From Muricea muricata (lineage: Eukaryota; Cnidaria; Anthozoa; Malacalcyonacea; Plexauridae), in the NCBI GenBank assembly GCA_963855995.1, contig OY979726.1, positions 1,948,501-2,012,500 of the forward strand: a stretch of 64,000 bases of DNA, given 5' to 3'. The notes under the pieces were generated by a model. That model saw nothing but the letters and a program-made list of their open reading frames with translations, searched no databases and was not told the DNA's origin. How positions within the stretch are numbered: position 1 is the first letter of the stretch; the number at the start of each line of letters is the position of its first letter. The translations under genes were made by a program, and so were the position numbers. Shown piece after piece: positions 47,001-56,999 of this stretch.

Positions 47001-49407
47001 TATGTTTGAGATATCTTTTTCAGGTAGTTCAGACAGAAACCACGACAGCTTATTGTAGAATACTACCTACACTGGACCACCACGTTTAAGATATCTTTTT
47101 CAGGTAGTTCACACAAAAACCACGACAGCTTATTGTAGAATACTACCTACACTGGACCACTATGTTTGAGATATCTTTTTCAGGTAGTTCAGACAGAAAC
47201 CACGACAGCTTATTGTAGAATACTACCTACACTGGACCGCCACATTTAAGATATCTTTTTCAGGTAGTTCACACAAAAACCACGACAGCTTATTGTAGAA
47301 TACTACCTACACTGGACCACTATGTTTGAGATATCTTTTTCAGGTAGTTCAGACACAAACTACGACAGCTTATTGTAGAATACTACCTACACTGGACCAC
47401 TATGTTTGAGATATCTTTTTCAGGCAGTTCAGACACAAACTACGACAACTAATTATACGGAACGCTTCCTACAATAAAACACCACGTCTTATAATCGTGT
47501 TCCCGCAGCTTGGGACAAACCACTGCAATTAACTTATTAAAGATCACTATCCGGACTGGAATCTGAAATTCTTATGGAATTTATGACCAGAACTATGCAG
47601 CTTCATGATAACTACAGCTAAAGTCTTTGACTGCTGGAAAATGTTTACAAGTCTTCACTATTAAGTCTTTCTTCAAGAAATTAGTGGAAAGAAGCACTGT
47701 TTTTCCTCTTTCTCATCTTTTCTTTAGCAATTCGAGCGCAATAGTTTATTCAGTGTCACAATAAGCATGCTTGAACATTTTTCATACAATCTAGATTAAG
47801 ATTTATGAGCTGTCTCTCCCGCTGGGCAAATTATACTAAGCTTCTTCAAACAAAATAATGCGACTTAATGTTCCGTTAAGAACTTAATCGATAAGACCGC
47901 AAAGATTAGACACAAATCGCCTAATGATGAATGTCGACAAGATCCTAGCAATTTATATGATCATCGATATTATTGATTAAACGAGACTGAAGGCCACTGT
48001 ACCAATGCGATGGCAACATTAAAATATGGCTAACACAACAACGACCTTTCATCATTTCCGTACTGTCCACAGAAACAGCATATCATGTAAGGTTCCAATT
48101 TCCGGTAAACGTTTTTTAATTATACTTTAATTTTGCTGAAACATCAAAACACTGTGCTTATTCTTCTACCAGGCAGCATTGAAAACAGCGGCATGTGTCC
48201 AACAAGAGCTAGTTTAAACCAGTGTGAACAAATTCTGTTCCATGTATGGATACAAAACCTGTGTTTCAGGTTCACCTCGGTACACATCGATGTAGATGAG
48301 CTGATGAAATTAAATTAAACGTTGCTATTTGTATCTTTCTTTCCTCGCTGTTCTATTTACGCTTGTTCATGTGCTTCAACAATTGCATACGAAAATATGG
48401 AATATTTCACCGCCTAAAACGTTCTAAACAGAATTCCACGTTTCGAGCAGATACACCCTTCGTCGTCCGACGAGTGTAGAATGTTCAGACGAGGTCTTGA
48501 AACGTCGAATTTTGATTGCAATTTACCGATACTACTTCAAGTCTTTCAACTGTGCTTGAAATTATCGAAGAAGATTACTAATAATGGTGAATACAATATA
48601 AATAATCGGACTTGCCTCATTCTGTTGTATCATCAGCGTATCCAATTGATCCAACGTCGTTTCCCATTTGCTAGCCGCCTTCTCCCATTCTTCAAGTGCC
48701 CTGTCTCTCTCCAACAATATTTTATCCCTTTCGCGACAGACAGATTTCAACTGCCTCGCAAGGAGTTCCTTTTCCGCTAGGGTTTTAGTCAATTTTCTTT
48801 CGTTCTCGCTGAGGAATGCCTCCGCGCCTTTTCCGTTCTGTTCGTTGATCTTACTCATCTCTATCACGTATTTCCTCAGCGTTATCGCTTCCACCAACGC
48901 GCTCACTCGAGTTAAGAGCAACTTTTCACACTCTTTGCAAGGTCTAGCGTGGTGTTCGGTCGGGTCTTGTTCGCCGTCGGAGTAAGCCTTTGGGCCGATA
49001 TTTCCTACAATATCGTCTCGGGATGTTGGCTCTCCGTTTGTAAACGCATCATAGTCGATTTCGCTGTCGCTGAGCACATTCTCGCTCGCTTTCAATTCTT
49101 TTCTATAAACACTCCGTAGTCGCGAGCGTAATGAGTCCACCTCGGCCTCGAACTGACCCACTTTGTCGTTTGAATCTTCGAGTTCGGTTTTCAATCTTTT
49201 GCACTGTTCGAAATGATCGCTCGACTCCTCAAGGACGTGATTATCGTCAGCTCCCAGGTCAATATGATCCAAGCTCTCCTTCGACTTATTTGGCCTGATA
49301 CTTAACTTGATTTTCAAACTCGAGCGTCTCTTTAGAAACGAGGAAGGCCGGAGGAACCTTTTCTTTTTGTCCACTCTCGACTCGGAAGGCTCATTTTTCT
49401 CCTCCAT
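37798..49407 (-). CDS. DLG5-like MAGUK protein lacking GUK (gene A), 16 exons
   Basis: The predicted mRNA coding sequence of 3246 nt (1081 aa) is joined from 16 exons with compatible phases. Order: basic N-terminus and coiled coil 1-461; PDZ about 462-548; PDZ about 549-641; Ser-rich linker to 822; PDZ 823-908; SH3 about 918-985; Arg/Ser-rich tail to 1081. Coiled coil plus tandem PDZ plus PDZ-SH3 is the plan of DLG5, a scaffold of cell polarity and Hippo signalling; CARMA proteins are related but have one PDZ and a CARD. No GUK domain, CARD or fourth PDZ could be found. The start ATG has an upstream in-frame TAA and a good Kozak context. The stop is followed by ATTAAA about 20 nt downstream. 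Membrane-associated scaffold function is inferred from the family. Confidence 0.78.
38138..38600 (-). repeat. 114-bp minisatellite array, reverse
   Basis: About four units in reverse orientation, so on the transcribed minus strand they read TATAAATAAAG and TTTCCTCCTGTAG, an AATAAA plus an acceptor-like site. In gene A intron 15. Confidence 0.9.
38709..40531 (-). CDS. Gene A exons 12-15: PDZ domain 3 and SH3 domain
   Basis: Exons 40531-40381, 39906-39801, 39726-39678 and 38894-38709. The PDZ has RVVRLDKRSEECLGLKINGG with an LGL carboxylate loop, IYVTGF, SLAEEAGVRIGDRLLQLN and a final MEVQNYS. The SH3 has DSLYVRARV, ELTYSIGDKLRVTNT, WQWYAL and EGLITAMNY, matching the MAGUK-type SH3 that in DLG5 follows a PDZ directly. 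The 49-bp exon 39726-39678 links the two. The SH3 exon (38894-38709) lies between oppositely oriented 114-bp arrays. Confidence 0.85.
38935..39650 (+). repeat. 114-bp minisatellite array, forward
   Basis: About six units in gene A intron 14, opposite in orientation to the array at 38138-38600 on the other side of the SH3 exon. Confidence 0.9.
40140..40320 (+). repeat. 87-bp-type minisatellite, short array
   Basis: About two units of the family at 20830-21445 (tgaccaggacatgagagttg). It ends about 55 bp from the donor of gene A exon 12. Confidence 0.85.
40660..41030 (+). repeat. GTTGATGTTGTTCATGAT minisatellite
   Basis: Imperfect GTT/GAT/CAT trinucleotide-based repeat with an 18-bp-like period (ttgatgttgttcatgatg), about 370 bp, in gene A intron 11. 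It lies about 60 bp from the exon 11 donor. Confidence 0.9.
41087..41967 (-). CDS. Gene A exons 10-11: Ser-rich linker
   Basis: Exons 41967-41617 (351 bp, phase 0) and 41277-41087 (191 bp, phase 0 to 2). The sequence is low-complexity Ser/Thr/Arg with likely phosphorylation sites (RKSRAAS, RPRSTSRSSGT) and no fold. It corresponds to the long variable linker between the PDZ pairs of DLG5 proteins, but is much shorter (about 180 residues). Confidence 0.75.
42030..42430 (+). repeat. 114-bp minisatellite array, forward
   Basis: Three to four units in gene A intron 9, starting about 60 bp from exon 10 and ending about 70 bp from exon 9. Confidence 0.88.
42505..45109 (-). CDS. Gene A exons 4-9: tandem PDZ domains 1 and 2
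   Basis: Exons 45109-45068 (42 bp), 44759-44650, 44107-44005, 43685-43610, 43301-43207 and 42618-42505. PDZ 1 runs from RYDQVSVTVAKADLPEF through NTVMVTKVDD and DDVVSVNQESVVGADIDKVR to LNLTLRRYK. PDZ 2 runs from CEITFETEVPIPKRSK through GVYIKQLDSGLAKESG and INGKNLSKILSSAL to MSMEITRK. The GLGF carboxylate loops are degenerate in both, as in DLG5 PDZ 1-2, so classical C-terminal peptide binding may be altered. The donor of exon 8 (ACG|GTTAGA) is weak. A 187-bp perfect-arm palindrome lies in the intron before exon 9. Confidence 0.78.
42727..42913 (+). mobile_element. Near-perfect 187-bp palindrome (foldback element)
   Basis: Two arms of about 80 bp, beginning CCTAGGTAGCCCAAAACTCG and ending at GGTTGCG, pair with only a few mismatches around a 19-bp AT-rich spacer (42807-42825). 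It lies in gene A intron 8 and would form a long RNA hairpin in the pre-mRNA. Confidence 0.85.
45182..45678 (+). repeat. (CCACA)n pentanucleotide microsatellite
   Basis: Nearly 500 bp of perfect CCACA units (about 99 copies) without any visible interruption. On the transcribed strand it reads TGTGG. Its last unit overlaps the sixth base of the donor of gene A exon 3. It produces long false frames on both strands. Such purity suggests recent expansion, or an assembly-length estimate. Confidence 0.95.
45684..49407 (-). CDS. Gene A exons 1-3: N-terminus and coiled coil
   Basis: Exons 49407-48616 (792 bp), 46608-46369 (240 bp) and 46034-45684 (351 bp), all phase 0. The start is very basic (KKKRFLRPSSFLKRRSSLKI), followed by acidic and coiled-coil stretches. 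A CKECEKLLLTRVSALVEAIT segment and ERDRALEEWEKAASKWETTL resemble the DLG5 coiled coil. Exon 1 ends GAG|GCAAGT, the consensus of a GC-AG intron. Exon 3 ends GGG|GTAAGT, and the intron turns into a pure CCACA repeat after six bases. A longer open frame into that repeat is not coding. Confidence 0.85.
46660..47450 (+). repeat. 80-bp minisatellite with 160-bp dimer structure
   Basis: About ten units of 80 bp (caggtagttcagacagaaac, ctacactggaccac). From 46861 on, units alternate between two variants: acacaaaaac with cacgtttaag, and agacagaaac with tatgtttgag. The repeating block is thus a 160-bp dimer. In gene A intron 1. Confidence 0.92.
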
Positions 49408-49794
49408 CTTAACTTACGGTTCAATTGCTATTCATTTTCAATCGACGGAACGGCGAAGTTCAATTCGGTACTCGCTTTCGATGGCAGAAACGCCAAAATT
49501 CCTTTCGCTGTGTAGCATTTCACGGTCTATAAAAGGGCAGTATTGCATTGAATAAGTAAATAAAAACATATAAAAGAGACCATTAGCGTGATAAATAGCT
49601 GAGAAGCGTGCATTGTAAAACGCGATGGGATGTACGGCTCAGGACACGGGCGGTCTCCTTGATTTAAAATACTTGGGTCTGCACGATAAATTATCCAGCC
49701 TTTTGACCGACAAGTGTTTGACATTAATCCAACGGACAAATATTTCGATAAAACTACAAATGTATTTCCCGTAAAATTTCCACAGGTAATTCGA

Positions 49795-50690
49795 TTTCCT
49801 TCTGAGTTAAACGAGATGATTCTTACTGGATTTCTAGGGAGAATAATTTGGAACTATAATAAAGAGCAAGTAGACATAAGGTTAGTTTGATAATGGTTTT
49901 CTCCTGTAGTTAGTACAAGACGCGATCCAAACGAGATTTCCACAGAAAACAGTAAAACAGCTATCCAGTAGTTTAGATCTACATTCTTGAAGAACAGTTA
50001 ACACATAAAGTTAGTTTAGTTCAGGTTTCCTCCTGTAACAACGCGGGATCAATAAGAGATGATCCTTACTGGATCTCTGAGGAACCCAGCTTAGAACTGA
50101 TAGAGCTATATATCCAAAGAGAATAAAGTTAGTTTAATATAGGTTTCCTCCTGTAGCAACAATGGATTAATAAGAGATGATCATTACTGAATCTCTAGAA
50201 AGGACAGCTTAGAACCATAGAGCTATTCCGTATAAATAAAGTTAGTTTAGTTTAGGTTTCCTTCTGTAGCAACACTGGATCAATAAGAGATGTACCCTAC
50301 TGGACCTCTGGGAAGAACAGTTTAGAACTGACAGAGCTATCCAGTATAAATAAAGTTAGTGTAGTATAGGTTTCCTCTTGTAGTAACACTGGATCAATAA
50401 GAGATGATCCTTACTGGGCCTCTAGGAAGAACAGTTTAGAACTGATAGAGCTATTCAGTATAAATAAAGTTAGTTTAGTTTAGGTTTCCTCCTGTAGCAA
50501 CACTGGATGAATAAGAGATGATCCTTACTGGGCCTCTAGGAGAAAAGTTTAGAATTACTGACAGAACAATCCAGTATGAATACAGTAAGTTCGTTCGGGT
50601 TTCCCCCTATGGCAACAACACTAGATCAATAAATGATGATCCTTATACAGTATATTGGACATCTCCACGGAGAAAAGGTTTGAACGAATA
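49795..50690 (+). repeat. 114-bp minisatellite array, forward
   Basis: Seven to eight units, the outer ones strongly diverged, upstream of gene A exon 1. Confidence 0.88.
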
Positions 50691-51006
50691 GGGTAAGTCA
50701 AAAAGCTTTGTTGAGATAATCGGACACAAATCATACTAACAATAGAAGATGATAATCAATTAAACTCAACTTTAAGACTATTAATAAATAAAAAATGCTT
50801 TTCTCATAATACTTAATATATGCGACATTTCCTAAACACACAGTATAATTGTTTATAAATCAACAAATATATTGTCGTATATTAGATTTGTTTTGGCTGT
50901 TGTCATGATAATTTAAATATTACAATGTCATATAATATTCGTCCGCAGACGGAAAAAAAAGTGTTGCGCACTTCTTGCACTTATAAAGACATGAACAAAC
51001 ATCATG

Positions 51007-51480
51007 AACTAACTTTATTTATACTGGATAGCTCTATCAGTTCTAAAGTGTTCTTCCTAGAGGTCCAGTGAAGATCATCTCTTATTGATCCAGTGTTACT
51101 ACAGGAGGAAACCTAAACTAAACTAACTTTATTTATACTGGATAGCTCTATCAGTTCTAAAGTGTTCTTCCACTAAGGATCATCTCTTATTGATCCAGTG
51201 TTACTACAGGAAGAAACCTAAACTAGACTAACTTTAATTACACTGGACAGTTCTAAAGTGTTCTTCCTAGAGATCCAGTAAGGATCATCTCTTATTGATC
51301 CAGTGTTATACTACAGGAGGAAATCTACCCTAAACTAACTTTATTTATAATGGGATAGTGCTATCAATTTTTAAAACTGTTCTTCCTATAGATCTTGTAA
51401 GGATCATCTCTCGTTGATCCAGTGTTACGTATACATGAGGAATTCTAAACTAAAACTAACTTTATTTCAGTTCTAAATTA
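51007..51480 (-). repeat. 114-bp minisatellite array, reverse
   Basis: About four units in reverse orientation, 0.3 kb from the forward array at 49795-50690. The two form a large inverted pair. Confidence 0.88.
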
Positions 51481-52009
51481 TTGTTTTTCCTGAGAAATGG
51501 TTGTATGCAAAACAGGAACAAGAAAAATCATATTGAGCCCTTGTATTGCTTGCTACACGTTTGGCACTGTTACAAGTCATTGTTCCTTCTTAACAAAAAT
51601 AATACCGGAACAAAATTAATTCCAGTCAATGAACTGGAAGGTACCAGCATTGAACAAAACTGCTGCGACAACGATACCCAAGCCCACCCACTTTGACAAC
51701 CCCACCATTGTTAGTAATTTCCTAACTCCAGGAGCGCATACTTTGTAACAAAAAGACTAATTTGTCATTTCTGGACCGTGCTAACCCCAATGGTAACAGA
51801 AACAGCAGACAACAATTGGCAAATTTGGAAAGGAGGTGAATCAGTTGGAAATTTTCGGTTGACATACAAATCATTGTATAAGGTTTATGAGGTGTAGGCT
51901 ATTGTTGCCAACTTCGCGTAGGAATATGTAAACGGTAAACCAGGTGACACAGTAAGAAACGACCCAGACTTGACGTAAGTTGTGGATTTTACCGGCTTGA
52001 TGGAGGTTT

Positions 52010-52195
52010 AAGTTCCTTGCATGTTTGCATGGTGAATATCAAATTAAAATATAATTTTGTGGAAACACCACGTAAGTTTATTATCGTAAGGGCTTCGATC
52101 CGTAAGCTCGGATCTTCATCAGTGTTCATCAGTGTTCGAAAGCTTTGCGATAATAAACTTACGTGGTGTTTCGGCAAAATTATATTTTAATTTTA
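52010..52195 (+). repeat. Foldback hairpin element, copy 3
   Basis: Same family as 15449-15668, with leader agttccttgcatgtttgcat. The right arm is partly deleted (tcagtgttcgaaagctttgcg), leaving an asymmetric hairpin. Confidence 0.72.
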
Positions 52196-52680
52196 TGGAG
52201 GTCTGCTATCAAATTACTTGTATCAAGCCAGTTGGCTTCATCAATTCGCATCTCGTCTGCGAAAATCAGACTCATTCATCGTACAAAAGAACCCTAACTC
52301 TATTCTGATCCCTGACCGAAATTCATCGCCCCTTCTAAACTGTGGAACAATCTACCAGCAAAAATTTGGATTATTGTACAAACGCCTTTAGACTCAAGAC
52401 TTTCCGTTTTAAGGACGCTTTTTTATTAAAATTTATTATATTGATGCAAGTAAACACAATATCTTATTAAGTTTGTACTCATATATTGTAATGTGCTTTT
52501 GTCAAAATTTATTACATTAAGTTTGTAACTACGCTACAAGAAACAATAAAGTGTTGCTATTTTCTGTTGCTGCAATTACGCACGTTTTGGCTGTGTAGTA
52601 CCTTGTATATAGTATACATCAAATGATTGAGCATTGTCCAATGTGTTACAGGTTGAAAATTATATTGTAAAAATAATAGT

Positions 52681-52872
52681 AAGTTCCTTGTATGATTAAA
52701 TGGTGAATATCAAATTAAAATATAATTTTGTGGAAACACCACGTAATTTTATTATCGCAGAGCTTTCGATTCGTAAGCTCGGATCTTCATCAGTGCTAAT
52801 GAAGATCCGAGCTTACGGATCGAAAGCTCTGCGATGATAAAATTACGTGGTGTTTCCACAACATTATATTTT
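52681..52872 (+). repeat. Foldback hairpin element, copy 4
   Basis: The most symmetric copy: arms from TTTTGTGGAAACACCACGTAA to its inverse pair almost without mismatch around a loop of a few bases (cagtgctaatg). It lies 0.5 kb from copy 3. Confidence 0.78.
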
Positions 52873-54284
52873 AATAAAACTAATAGTGTTGTTATTTTCT
52901 GTTACAAGATATCGCCAGGCTTGTTGCAAACGCTTTGTATATAGTATACATCAAATGATTGCTCTATACGTTACCATCATCATTCCATATGTTGCCGGGC
53001 AAAAATGAAATTGTTTTCAACTCTCATTGTGAAACCAAATATATACTTTAATGCAATTACTGTCAAGCAATTTCAACCCATATGCCATTTCAAAACATCC
53101 AATTTAAGCATGGTACTATGACCATTTTTAGTAACTCTGCTTAAAATATCTGACTGGGTTATACAAATGGAAATTTTGTCTCATGCAGTTTTTGACAAAT
53201 AAAAATATGTTATTTTAAATATCTTCCTTGCAAAAGCGTCTCATTGCCATAGATAAACGTGTTTTCCTGTGTGATAAACGATGAATATTTCAGCCGTTTA
53301 GTTTTGGTGATATCTTATGATGCGAAAACGTTCCGGCGTCTTTATGGTTTCATTTCTTTTATCAAATAATGAAATAACATTGTGAGAATTAGGGGTAATG
53401 TTTAGACAGTTGTCCTGACAACACCATGCATACACAGAGATCCCCGCGTAACACCTGCTGAGGCCTGCAACAATGAGAGCTTCAGTTATGCCAAGCTTAA
53501 GGTGGCTGAAATTCACGTTCCAAATTTATGCATGCAGCCATCCGTTTATAAATTCGCACGATATATTGTTGAAATCGATTTAAAAACGTTAAATTTAAGC
53601 ACCTTGCAAATTTGTACTGGGTCGAACACGCAGGCAAACACAGTGAACTGTCTTTGTTTTCACTTACAGTTTTTAGGTTTACAGACTTTAGCGCTCAATC
53701 TGAGTACACATCTCTCAGATTACCACAAACATAAACTGAACTGTACAAAACTGAAGTGCCGCATCTCTTTTTCGTAAAATGTTGAAATTGTATCAATTTT
53801 CAATATTCTAAACGAGCGCTTCAGACTGTTCTTGGATAATGCAGACGTAATAAACCAAGACCAAAAGAAGCAATGAATGTTTCGACTTCTTCTGTCAGCA
53901 AGCCAAAAACAGCTTGACTTTTTTACGCCAATAATTTACTTGGAACCGGTGTTCAAATAAGAGTCAATAAATCATTGCGTGTAGACAATGAATAAGAAGC
54001 AAAAATAATTATGAATCTACCGAAAACCTCAGGTATAATTCTTCTATGAGCACTCTTTTGCCGTTGCTACGACGTTGCTAAGGACTTGATCGAGAGCCAT
54101 ACGTTCGCGTGAGCAAGCTGCGTGACCATTTAATATCTCGTGCGATGTTATAGATTATTTATTATTGTCACTTCCGGCATTGCAAAAGAGGCTTTTGTGA
54201 GAACTTGAAGGAAGGAAATTAGTATACGGCGCGTTAACATTACAACAGGAAACCTTTATTTGTCACGAAATAAATAGAAATAAA

Positions 54285-55150
54285 CTGTTCTTCCTGGAGG
54301 TCCAGTATAAGGATCATCACTTATTTATTGATCCAGTGTTACGACAGGAGGAAACTAAACTAAACTAACTTTATTTATACTGGATAGCTCTATTGGTTTT
54401 ATACTGTTCTTCCTAGAGATCCAGTAAGGATCATCTCTTATTGATCTAGTGTTACTACAGGAGGAAACCTAAACTAAATTAACTTTATTTATACTGGATA
54501 GCTCTATCAGTTCTAAACTGTTCTTCTTAGAGGTCCAGTAAGGATCATCTCTTATTGATCCAGTGTTACTACAGAAGGAAACCTAAACTAAACTAACTTT
54601 ATTTATACTGGATAGCTCTATCAGTTCTAAACTGTTCTTCCTAGAGGTCTAGTAAGAATCATCTCTTATTCACCCAGTGTTACCACAGGAGGAAATCTAA
54701 ACTAAACTATAACTTTATTTATACTGGATAGCTCCATTAGCTCTACCCTGTTCTTCCTAGAGGTCCAGTAAGGATCATCTCTCATTGATCCAGTGTTACC
54801 ACAGGAGGGAACCTAAACTAAACTAACTTAGTTTATTTATACTGGATAGCTATATCAGTTCTAAACTGTTCTTCCTAGGGATCCAGTAAGGACCATCTTT
54901 TTTGATCCAGTGTTACTACAGGAGGGAACCTAAACTAAACTAAGTTTATTTATATTGGATCGCTCTATCAATTCTAAAGTGTTCTTACAAGAGGTCCAGT
55001 AAGGATCATCTCTTATTGATCCAATGTTACTACAGGAGGAAACCTAAACCAAACTAACTATATTTATACTAGATACCGTTATCAGTTCTAAACTGTTCTT
55101 CCTAGACCTAGAGGTCCATGAAAAATATCTCCTACTGAATATTGATGCAG
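54285..55150 (-). repeat. 114-bp minisatellite array, reverse
   Basis: Seven to eight reverse units with scattered single-base differences. The last unit has a partial duplication (cctagacctagaggtcc). Confidence 0.9.
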
Positions 55151-55977
55151 TGTAATTACTCCCAAAAATAATCACAATCAATCCACTTATTGTAATGACA
55201 TAATAAGCGAAATAAATGACTTGATTGTTACCAGAGACAATCGATCATTCCTCTAACATTCTTTCACGCACATATTGACGTATTATGCCGCTGGGAAATC
55301 TACGTATGCCATCAGTTCAGATATACTGTACTTTATTAGACTACATTGCGAACTGGGCAACGTATTAGACAGCTAGTAATCAAACTACCGCGCAGAATTG
55401 TACGAACTTTGAATATAATTTTATAAAAGTGCACATGCAAGGACTGATATAAAAACGCTAAATAATCGGTAAACGTCAGCAATGCTGTACGAGCGAGTAA
55501 AGACATGATGTAATTTACGACAAGTTAGGGCAGGATTTCATTTAGCGTTTCTTTTTAGTGGTCAACCTTCAGTTCTGAAGGAATTGAAGATAATATAATT
55601 ATTTCAGGGTGTTGACAATGGCCTTGGTATTTCGAAATATGTCGGTTGACTCCCCCTCTCCCTCAATTCGAGTAGCTATATAGGGGCATACGTTTGACGT
55701 TAAGTTGAATGCAGTTTACTTCGGTTCTTTTCCATATTGCTCTTACAAAAAGATCTTGTTGTAAAACCGAAAGTTTTGCATCTTATCATACCTTTTTATC
55801 AGCTGTGAACGTCCATAACGCTTCCTTTGTATCAAGTCAACAATTCTACCACTTCCTGTAGACCGGGCACCTCGGTTATAGCTGTAACACAAACCACAAC
55901 CTTGGTTAGGAAGTTATCGTAAGTCTAAACGGACAACTTCCTTGTGGTAACAGCGACACACGGGTCTTATAACCTAC

Positions 55978-56055
55978 CTTGCAAGCTTCATAAAGGTCCT
56001 TCCTCCATGCCAGTGGGGTGTCTGGTATTGCAATTTTAATCTGGTCTAAATCCAT
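55978..56055 (-). CDS. Candidate first coding exon of an unknown gene
   Basis: ATG at 56055 opens 26 codons (MDLDQIKIAIPDTPLAW, then RKDLYEACK) ending at a good donor AAG|GTAGGT. An acceptor-like site (gtgttacag) follows at about 55881, but in-phase reading hits a stop at once unless an alternative donor four bases downstream is used. That gives a peptide of about 43 residues. It could be a small gene, or a distal 5' exon of gene A. No family recognised. Confidence 0.3.
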
Positions 56056-56254
56056 AGATTAGTGGCCTCCTAGAGGAAAAGCACAATTAAAATGAATTTT
56101 TGGACACAAAGAATCACAGAGGGAAGCCAGTGGATCCGTACACTAAAATAGAACATGTCATGTGTTGTATACATATAGCATACGTTGTATGTAATTATGA
56201 CGAAATTCGAGACGAACCAAGTTAAACAAGTCTACGTAAGAATCCTTCTATATT

Positions 56255-56975
56255 AGGCCAGTGTTACTACAGGGGGAAACTTAAACTAACCTAACTTTAT
56301 TTGTACTGGATAGCTCTATCAGTTCTAAACTGTTCTTCCCAGTCGTGGAGATCCAGTAAGAATAATCTTTTATTGAATCAGTCAGTGGCGGATCCAGGGT
56401 AAGTCAAAATAAATTATAGCAGCTCAATTTTAAATTGAAAATAGCTTTAAAACAATGTCATAGGTTATGAATAAAGTCTAACCAATGAAGTTGCTTTGAA
56501 GGTATTTTAAAATGTAAATATATCCTAGAATGAGCTGTGGTAATTTATTTTGACTTACGCTTGATCCGCCACTGGAACCAGTGTTACTACAGGAGGAAAA
56601 CTAAACTAACTTTATTTATACTGGATAGCTCTATCAGTTCTAAACTGTTCTTCCTAGAGATCCAGTAAGGATCAACTCTTATTGATCCAGCGTTACTACG
56701 ATTACCATTTATTGACACTAGATATTATAAACACCATAAAGCGAATACATTGTTTACTAAATGGCCCAAACCTTTCTTTTTTTGTTGAACTTTCTTATTG
56801 TGGTTAAATTTCCAGATGTAAACTAACTTTGTTTATACTGGATAGCTCTATCAGTTCTAAACTGTCCTTCCTAGAGGTCCAGTAAGGATCATCTCTTATT
56901 GATCCAGTGTTACTACAGGAGGACACCTGAACTAAACTAACTTTATTTATACTGGATAGATCTAACAGTTCTAAT
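56255..56975 (-). repeat. 114-bp minisatellite units, reverse, interrupted
   Basis: Units at 56255-56382, 56575-56700 and 56815-56975, separated by a 192-bp hAT-like MITE and by about 110 bp of unrelated AT-rich sequence. Confidence 0.85.
56383..56574 (+). mobile_element. hAT-like MITE inside a minisatellite unit
   Basis: The 192-bp element has ends CAGTGGCGGATCCAGGGTAA and its imperfect inverse (TTACGCTTGATCCGCCACTG). Flanks GAATCAGT and GAACCAGT match at 7 of 8. The insertion splits a 114-bp repeat unit exactly at the cagtgttac block. Confidence 0.85.
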
Positions 56976-56999
56976 TATTTTTACTAATGGCTGGAAAAG

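Noticed and set aside
49524-49540. TATAAAAG box on the plus strand
   Set aside because: No plus-strand gene follows. It is in the wrong orientation for gene A, and AT-rich sequence gives such matches by chance.
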